A DNA stretch of 64,000 bases from Cenococcum geophilum 1.58 (taxonomy: Eukaryota; Ascomycota; Dothideomycetes; Gloniales; Gloniaceae): assembly GCA_001692895.1 (NCBI GenBank), contig KV748183.1:806001-870000 (forward strand). The letters are read 5' to 3'. Both the position numbers and the translations under genes were made by a program. The notes beneath the pieces were generated by a model that was given only the letters and a program-made list of their open reading frames with translations, did not search any database and had not been told where the DNA came from. Below are positions 57,779 through 64,000 of this stretch, piece after piece (the first letter of the stretch is position 1; each line of letters starts with the position of its first letter).

Positions 57779-58949
57779 CGGTCCACCGCACCACAAGGCC
57801 ATTTATAAGCATTAAGAGCGAATGACGTGCCTTTCTGAGACAGACTGATGGTATGTAAAAGATTTAAGTATTTCAGTTTTACATTTCTCCTTTGCATTAC
57901 TACTACTGGCATTATTTCATGTTTTTAGTATCAGGCCGTCTAATTGGTTAAGGATTATATACCCCTATACGGAGGGGCCAGAAAGATATTTCTCCTTCCT
58001 TTATAGGAAAAGCGTAATGTTAAGCGCTAAGACCTTACTAAAATCAAATCAATTAACTTAATTAAAGCTTTTAATACTAGTATATTATCTATATAGCTTC
58101 TACGGAGGTCTTTAACAAAAGTACTTGCACGTTCCTAATTAAGAGGTTTTAGGAATAACAGTATTTATTACTGCTTTTTATATTTTTATATATTATCTTA
58201 CTAAGTATAAATTAAAACCCTAATAAATAATTATTATTATATATAGCGTTAGGTTAGTAAATTAATCTTTAAAGTTTACATGCCTTAATATACACTAGGT
58301 AGACTTTAGTATACGCTATATAGGCAGTAAAACACGCACCTATACTTGCGCGTACGTCAGTTTGAAACTTCCTAATTAGGAAGGTATAAGAACTTTTATT
58401 AGGGTCCTCCGTATAACGTAGTATTTTAATATTTAGCGTTTATTTAATTAATCTCATTCTATTATAACTTATGTAAGCTTTGCAGTGTGTGGGAATTAAA
58501 CAAGCGACTTAATTGTAAATCTATGGAAATCAAGTAGTATATATACATGAAGAAGGTGTAGGTAATAAAACAAAAGGGGAGACTAATATGTAGTCGAAAC
58601 AGGGTAATATAAGATATACGAGGTATACGAGGGTAGTGCTAACGCTAGTGACTAGGGTAATATGCAAGGTCCAGTAGTCGGTTACAACTTATATTCTATA
58701 AAGTTTTAAAGCTTTAAAGGCTTTAATTACTTTTATTATTTTAAGCTCCCTATTTAGCTCTCTACTTATTTAATTACCTAATTGCGATTATTTCTTTAAT
58801 GTCTCTAGTTATCTCTTCGCCCGTCGGCGTCCAACGCCAAGGCCGCACAGATGCCATTACCGTAATGGTAGCTGTATGTAAATATATAGCTACACAGCCA
58901 ATTTATATAATAGTATAATGCAATACAATGCCGCCCGCATTCTTAAATA
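57779..58949. repeat. AT-rich, RIP-mutated non-coding stretch
   Basis: After about 70 bp of 3' UTR and a normal-composition shoulder to about 57,940, the sequence becomes strongly TpA-rich with no open frame. No family recognised. Confidence 0.55.
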
Positions 58950-59935
58950 ATATTAATCTTATACGCCCGACTTAGTATATTATTCTACTGGGGAAAAAAA
59001 GCCAGGCAGCCTGTGCCTAAGCTATAGAGTTTACCTACCTTCAAACCTCTATAGATTAACGACTTCTAGCTTTAAGGAGCGCCTAAAGTAGATAAACGCG
59101 TATATAACTTAATACTAGTCTACGGAGATAGAGCGAGAGAGGTTATAGCTATAGCGGCCTATATTAAGAGAGGAGCTCTACACGTCCTTGACGTGGTATT
59201 ATATCCTAGCCTAGTTATAGAGCCGCGCCTTAAGTGTTACTAGAGATCCTTAGAAAGCTATAGTATTAAGCATATTATAAAGAGATATATTAGTAAAACT
59301 TAGTATAAGCAGCTAGACCGTTATATTCGCCTATCGCCTCCACGTAGTGCCTACGAGACTATATTTAACCGCGTTAACGCCCTTTTTAAACACCCACTCT
59401 TACTCTACTGGAAATACTATAGTCCTAGCGCCTACCTAGCTATTAATAAAACTATTAAGCGCTTTATAGGCCGCGTATATAAGGGATCTTTTATCCCTTG
59501 CTCGAGCTTACAGCCCTCCTATCCTCTTTATTAGCTTGTCTCTATATAAGGCTATTACGATACTCTTTACCATATCGTCCTCTTCTATCGACTCTCCTAT
59601 AACTTATACTCGGCTTACCTACTCCTTGCCGTATACCTAGGCAATATACCTTATAGCGCACTAGAGATTATAAATATACTATTAAAGCCTATATAAGAGG
59701 GCTTTAAAATATAAGTCCTAGTAAACTAGGGCTATATACTAGATTAGATATAGTATATAAAAGGTAATAATATAGGCCTAGTTAATCTTAATATGGTATT
59801 TATAGAGGAGGAGGGCTTTACTAAAATATAGGCTATTGTCCTTAACCTACTTACGTAGCGAAACTTGTTACGGCACCGTAATGGATCTAGTTAGGGGGCT
59901 CGCTTAAGCCTTGGCATATGTATATAGACGTGTCC
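58950..59935 (+). mobile_element. piggyBac-like (DDE_Tnp_1_7 type) transposase relic
   Basis: Stop-interrupted plus-strand reading contains SAYETIFNRVNALFKHPLLL, YLAINKTIKRFIGR, then after an inserted repeat ALEIINILLKP, EGFKI.VLVN.GYILD and YIKGNNIGLVNLN. This matches the order of piggyBac-type catalytic-core motifs (IDExMxxFxGR ... PxKPxxxGxKxxVLAD...GYxxD). The first catalytic Asp position reads Asn (INK for IDE) and Trp/Gln codons have become stops, as expected from RIP. No terminal repeats were identified. Confidence 0.68.
59501..59656. repeat. About 160-bp dispersed repeat, copy B, inserted in the transposase relic
   Basis: Homologous to 40,541-40,703. It separates two parts of the piggyBac-like core that would otherwise be contiguous (RFIGR / ALEIINI), so it is an insertion; the insertion may start as early as 59,474. 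TATAAGG near its left end and CCTTATA at its right end could be a short terminal inverted repeat. Confidence 0.6.
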
Positions 59936-60440
59936 TTTTCCACCTTCTGCTCCTTATCTTAATATCTAGGTCTATAGACTACTAATTATATAGGCTTGTA
60001 TACGTTCTTTACGGCGCTCGTGCCTTGATTAACTAAGTCGCTGTGATAAAACTCGTAGATAATGTAAGGTGAGGATGTGGATAGGGAGTCCAATGATAGA
60101 ATAATAGGGTATATTGTACAGTAGACGAATCCTTAAGGTAGAAGGAGGAGTCTGAGGTGCGAGGTAAGGAAGGGGTTTCCCTAGGCACGTGCAGAGCACG
60201 TGCCTCATAGGCGAGTCGCATGCGAGTCGCCTGTGCCTCGCAGCTATATAACTATATACTCAGGTTTTACCTAATAATGCCCCCCCCTTTAAAAAGGGTC
60301 GTCCCCGATCCTTTATATACTTAGGCCTCAATAAAACCCTGTAAAAACCTTTAGACGGAAAAAATTGGAAGGGAAAGAGCGTCCTAATTTTACGCATAGA
60401 GAGATAGGTGGTACACTTGCGCGGCGTAAAGATATTAAGG

Positions 60441-60463
60441 AACTTTGACCGCCGGTCAAAGTT
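60441..60463. repeat. 23-bp palindrome, second copy
   Basis: AACTTTGACC-GCC-GGTCAAAGTT: arms of 10 nt pair perfectly around GCC. Same motif as 967-989, whose arms differ by one transition each. Confidence 0.6.
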
Positions 60464-60655
60464 ATCTAATTAGTTAAATTTAGCTTGCCAAGACTTCCCT
60501 ATATTTTACTAAGCTAATAGCGATTTAGCATACCCGGTATGGAAAATCCTAATTAGTCTATTTAATAGGTAGAGCTAGTAGCTTAATACTATCGCCTAAA
60601 TTTAGTAGATATATTCCAAAAGTTCACTTATATAGGTAGGTCGCTAGTACCTCGC

Positions 60656-60895
60656 GAGTAGGTTATAGGTTATTTGCATACAGCTAGATTTAGGACAGTA
60701 AGGCTATATGCCCGTTAGATCCGCCGCTAACCCTACTTTAGCCTTGCGCTATATTAGCGTAGCGCTATATATACTTTGCGGGTAGGTTATAGGTTATTTA
60801 TATACGGCTAGATTTAGGACGGTAAGGCTATATACCCGTTAAATCCGCCGCTAATCTATGCTTTAGCCTTACGCGTTATTTGCGTAGTATATATA
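60656..60895. repeat. Tandem repeat, two units of about 124 bp
   Basis: The unit starting G(A/G)GTAGGTTATAGGTTATTT at 60,656 repeats at 60,780, including GGCTAGATTTAGGAC-like and GTTAGATCCGCCGCTAA segments. Differences are mostly transitions. Confidence 0.8.
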
Positions 60896-60904
60896 TAGAA
60901 TAGT

Positions 60905-61145
60905 ATATAAGTTATCTGTATAGGTTACTACTAGTGGGTTACTAGTAGGTTATAAACCCTAGTTAAAGGACCCTAGTTATAGACGGGTGTAGGATAATAT
61001 ATAAGTTATTTATATAGGTCCTACTAGTAGGTCACTAGTGAGTTAAAGACCCTAGTTAAAGAACCCCGGTTATAAACAGACCTATCTAGTATAAGTTATT
61101 GGTGTAGGTTATTACTAGTAGGTTACTAGCGGGTTATAGACCTGT
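60905..61145. repeat. Tandem repeat, about 2.6 units of 90-94 bp
   Basis: ATAAGTTAT recurs at 60,907, 61,001 and 61,091, each followed by TACTAGTAGGT(T/C)ACTAG and, in the first two units, CCCTAGTTAAAG. Confidence 0.75.
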
Positions 61146-62035
61146 AAGGGGATCTTATAGATAGGGGGCTATAAGGACACGATTGGAATAGGATAGATTA
61201 GTAAGAGAGACGAATCCTTAAGGAGGTAAGGCCTCTAGGATTGTGGAGACTATATACTACGGGCACGTGCCTTTAGCATATAACCGGTAACCATCCAAGG
61301 GGCGTCTAAGGGTTGTCCTAAGGGCAACCCAAGGTGTCCGCAATAATATCCCTTACATTACCCCCCCCTTCTTACGGTTGGCCCCCAATCGCTATTACCT
61401 TACAGTAGGGAGATTATAAGGGCTCGTCCCGGAAGAGGTTTAGAGAGATATTAGAAAGGTGTCGGCATACCGCTATATATTATCTATTTATTTAACCCCT
61501 GCTTTAAACTCCTAAAAAACCTTAATAAGGAAAAAATATAACTAGAGAAAAGATGTAAGGATTACTAGGAGACCTATTAGAAGCCTATTAAAAGTATGCT
61601 AGTAACTACCTGGGCTAATATAGGGATTTTTATACAACTCTGCTTCTAAGCCTTTATGCCAGTCTATAATTAATTACGAGTATTATAGGCAATTTAGTGT
61701 TTTAGTATAGTTCCGTAGAACCTTTAGTATAGGATTTAACATATGGAGCCTTGGCTTACCGTCGTTTTTAACTGCTAAGATATAGTATATAATCCTTTTC
61801 TTATAATCCCCTGCGTTACTAACGCATTACTCCAACATTTACCCTTAGGTTATTAGATGTGGTTAAAGTATTAATTAGTTAGTTAAAGAGACTTATCTCT
61901 TAAGATTTGGTGTATATAGTTTTAAATCTAGTGGTCCTATGCCGTATATTTAGCATAGCTCTACTACCTAGTAAATAGGGACATTTCGCAATAGCAATTA
62001 TAGCTATTATACAATTGTTAAGAACGTCTATAACG

Positions 62036-62049
62036 TTATTCTTTAATAC
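62036..62049. repeat. 14-bp target-site duplication, left copy
   Basis: TTATTCTTTAATAC, repeated exactly at 62,628-62,641 around the LINE fragment. Confidence 0.85.
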
Positions 62050-62627
62050 CAACACTCTTAAGAATAGGAATAATAGGACTAAAAGACTGGCTTTACTAGG
62101 TGGGTGTCCCAGTAGGTAGCCTAAGGTGTGAATGCGGCTGGCCAAGACAGACACCAAAATACGTAATACTGTTATGCCCCTTACGTACCAACTAAGAAGT
62201 AATACTCTTAGTAGCTAGTACAGAGAACTATAATATACTGCTCTTAATATAAAAAGGCCTTAAGGCGGTTACTTAGTGGCTTATTAGCTAAAATATACTA
62301 AACCAGTTCCGGGTTATAAAGGAAATGGCAATAGAGGGTAAAGGGGCGAGTAACGGGTGCCCCCTAATGACTCTACAGTAGTAGAGTAAAGTTTGCGATA
62401 CTAGCGCGTCCGTAGGCTTATTACGGCAGCAGTGGTTTCTAAAAAGGTTAAAAAGTAAGGAAGTAGGAGCACTATAGGCGACTCGTAGGCGCCTTGTAGG
62501 CGAGTCCCAAAAGGCGGGGAGATGGATTACGGGGTTTTCTTAAATAGAGTTTTCTCCCTATATGTATATAAGGAGTAGTCCGCGTAGGCCTAATAGGGAT
62601 CCGAATTGGACGTTAAGCAATGAATTA
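62050..62627 (+). mobile_element. Severely 5'-truncated LINE copy (same family as the 35-41-kb element)
   Basis: 578 bp homologous to about 40,705-41,290: same start at the RIGIIGLKDWL-coding segment, same Cys/His-type RQTPKY... segment and same 3' end (CGTTAAGCAATGAATTATTA). It is less AT-mutated than the larger copy at many sites. Its own 14-bp target-site duplication shows an independent insertion, not a segmental duplication. Confidence 0.88.
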
Positions 62628-62641
62628 TTATTCTTTAATAC
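62628..62641. repeat. 14-bp target-site duplication, right copy
   Basis: Exact copy of 62,036-62,049 directly after the LINE 3' end. Confidence 0.85.
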
Positions 62642-63112
62642 TATAGTATTATTTTAGGTCTAATTTAACCCATATACGTCTTTAATTTGACGTCTTAATT
62701 ACCTTCTGTTACGGGACTTACACGCTCTTATGTCCCTGCGCGTTTTAACGTTCTTAACCCGTGCTTACGTTCGTCCCGAGACACCTACGCACGTTCCCCT
62801 ATAACTCCTATTTATACCCAACCTGGTATATAAAGAATCTTCTTCTTTATCTAAATGTCTTTATATTAACCACGTATAGTTACGCATATGTAGCCTTCTT
62901 TAATTACTACCCTGTTTAGTACATTATATTCTAGCTCGTGCCCACTTCCGTAACACTATATTTGGATCCCTTTTTAACGTACCTAGCGGGCCTATGGGCT
63001 ACTGGTTGCGGAGTATGCCTTTTTACGCCTATGGGGTAGATATAGGAGCTGCTGGCTGCGGGTAGATTAGGACGCTAGGGTTCTGAACTGGTACGACAAG
63101 TCTCCGCGCCGA
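62642..63112. other. Transition from AT-rich to balanced composition, no gene
   Basis: Continues the host sequence of the LINE fragment. No reading frame or repeat recognised until the minisatellite begins. Confidence 0.45.
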
Positions 63113-64000
63113 TTTGCATACGGACCCGACGATAAGACACCACGCCGATACGCCTATGGAATTACAACCTGCCGACAAGACATCGCGCCGATACGCCTGC
63201 GACCTTAATGGCTTGCATCCTACTGCTATTACGAACAGGCATGTTACTGCCCCTCAGTTTAACCTGATGGCTTATATCCTACTGCTATACGAACATGAAC
63301 ATAAACACGGAAGCTAGTATCTTACTACTATCCTACCAACCTGCACGCACTGCCCTACGTACCGACAAGACCTCGCGCCGCTACGCCTGCGAAACGAACC
63401 CGATAACCCGTCATGCCGATAAGCCTACGACCTGACCCAAATACGACTAGGTAGAGCCTCGCTCCCTAGACCCCCGAACCCGTCGCTTGCATTGTACTGC
63501 TGCCTGAACCGATAAGCCTCGTGCCGATACGCCTACGAGACAACCCGTTGCTGGTATTGTACTGCTACCTACCCGAACCGATAAGCCTCGTGCCGATACG
63601 CCTACGAGATAACCCGTTACTGGCACCGTACTGCTACCGTCCGAACCTGCTGCCGAAGCTCTCTGCATCTGATACCCGAATTGTCCTAAGCCGCCTGAAC
63701 CTATCGCTAGTATCGTACTGCCGCCGCCGAAGCTATTTGCATCTAATACCCAGACTATCTTAAGCCGCCCGTTGCTTGTATTGTACTGCTACCCAAACTA
63801 ATAAGCCTCGTGCTAATACGCCTATAAGCCGAACATAACTAGGTAGAGCCTCGCTCCCTAGACCCCTAAACCCGTTACTTATATCGTACTGCTGCCTAAA
63901 CCGATAAGCCTTATGCCGATACGCCTACGAGATGCCCCATCGCTAGCACTGTACTGCTACTATATAAACTAATAAGCTCCGTGCCGATTCGCCTACGGAA
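63113..64000. repeat. Degenerate minisatellite, 69-bp core unit (runs past window end)
   Basis: The clearest units start GATAAGCCTCGTGCCGATAC at 63,511 and 63,580 (69 bp apart). Variant units, some with an insert containing ACTAGGTAGAGCCTCGCTCC, occur at 63,449, 63,801, 63,838 and 63,903. Earlier related segments (GACAAGACATCGCGCCGATA) start at about 63,170. Unit variation is mostly transitions. Open frames across it (for example 63,521-63,763) are by-products of the repeat. Balanced composition contrasts with the neighbouring AT-rich block. Confidence 0.8.

Larger units (their letters stand above)
59936..62035. repeat. AT-rich repeat block with embedded tandem repeats
   Basis: No gene. It contains a duplicate of the 955-1015 segment with its palindrome, two tandem-repeat arrays, and stretches with the sequence style of degraded transposons. 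CCCCCCC-rich spots (60,280, 61,370) interrupt the AT-rich sequence. Confidence 0.55.

Noticed and set aside
63447-63763. Open frames of 73-80 codons across the minisatellite on both strands
   Set aside because: Periodic translation of the 69-bp unit (a multiple of three); no gene context.
63113-64000. Possible CRISPR-like array
   Set aside because: Units are 69-bp degenerate tandem repeats without unique spacers, in a eukaryotic genome; a minisatellite explains it.

Overview
The window is nuclear DNA of a filamentous ascomycete; a leotiomycete-like genome is my best guess, from overall gene style rather than from a decisive marker. Protein-coding genes carry short introns (mostly 38-120 nt) with GT..AG borders and CTAAC/CTGAC-type branch points. 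Gene-rich DNA of balanced composition alternates sharply with AT-rich blocks (about 1-1,300, 35,440-41,310 and 57,850-62,900). In those blocks transposon reading frames are riddled with stops and with G-to-A / C-to-T changes, the mark of repeat-induced point mutation (RIP). Spliced structures below were worked out by hand from splice sites, reading phase and remembered family sequence.

Left part (1-35,000). A degenerate repeat block and a perfect hairpin precede NMA111 (nuclear HtrA-type protease). Then come a short-chain dehydrogenase, a CCG-6-like GPI-anchored wall protein, a SET-domain protein, a small conserved hypothetical gene, and a divergent pair: MSC2 (ER zinc transporter) and ALG1 (dolichol-linked mannosyltransferase). 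These are followed by a TFIIIC zinc-finger subunit, a membrane-protein gene broken by a stop and a 55-nt poly-G run, a Pmp3-like small membrane protein, the divergent pair CRC1 (mitochondrial acylcarnitine carrier) and RMT2 (arginine methyltransferase), and a dienelactone-hydrolase-like/NTF2-like fusion protein.

Middle block (35,443-41,308). A 5'-truncated Tad1/I-type LINE is flanked by a 16-bp target-site duplication. A 2,064-bp gag-only LTR retrotransposon with 174-bp LTRs and a 5-bp target-site duplication sits exactly inside its reverse-transcriptase motif A. Catalytic Asp codons of the LINE have become Asn codons.

Right part (41,900-57,800). PET127 (mitochondrial RNA processing) diverges from a PH/leucine-rich-repeat protein. 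Next come a small conserved membrane protein, a derlin (ERAD), a small glycine-rich protein pseudogene with two independent lesions, and the divergent pair RPA49 (RNA polymerase I subunit) and a promethin-type lipid-droplet protein. The end (57,850-64,000) is repeats: a piggyBac-like transposase relic, a second LINE fragment with its own 14-bp target-site duplication, tandem repeats of about 124 and 92 bp, and a minisatellite with a 69-bp unit.

The genes are mostly conserved housekeeping functions and do not form a cluster or pathway. I saw no secondary-metabolite cluster, CRISPR array, rRNA or convincing tRNA. The most informative features are the nested, dated transposons and the two broken genes. 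I did not find a clearly new multi-gene system.
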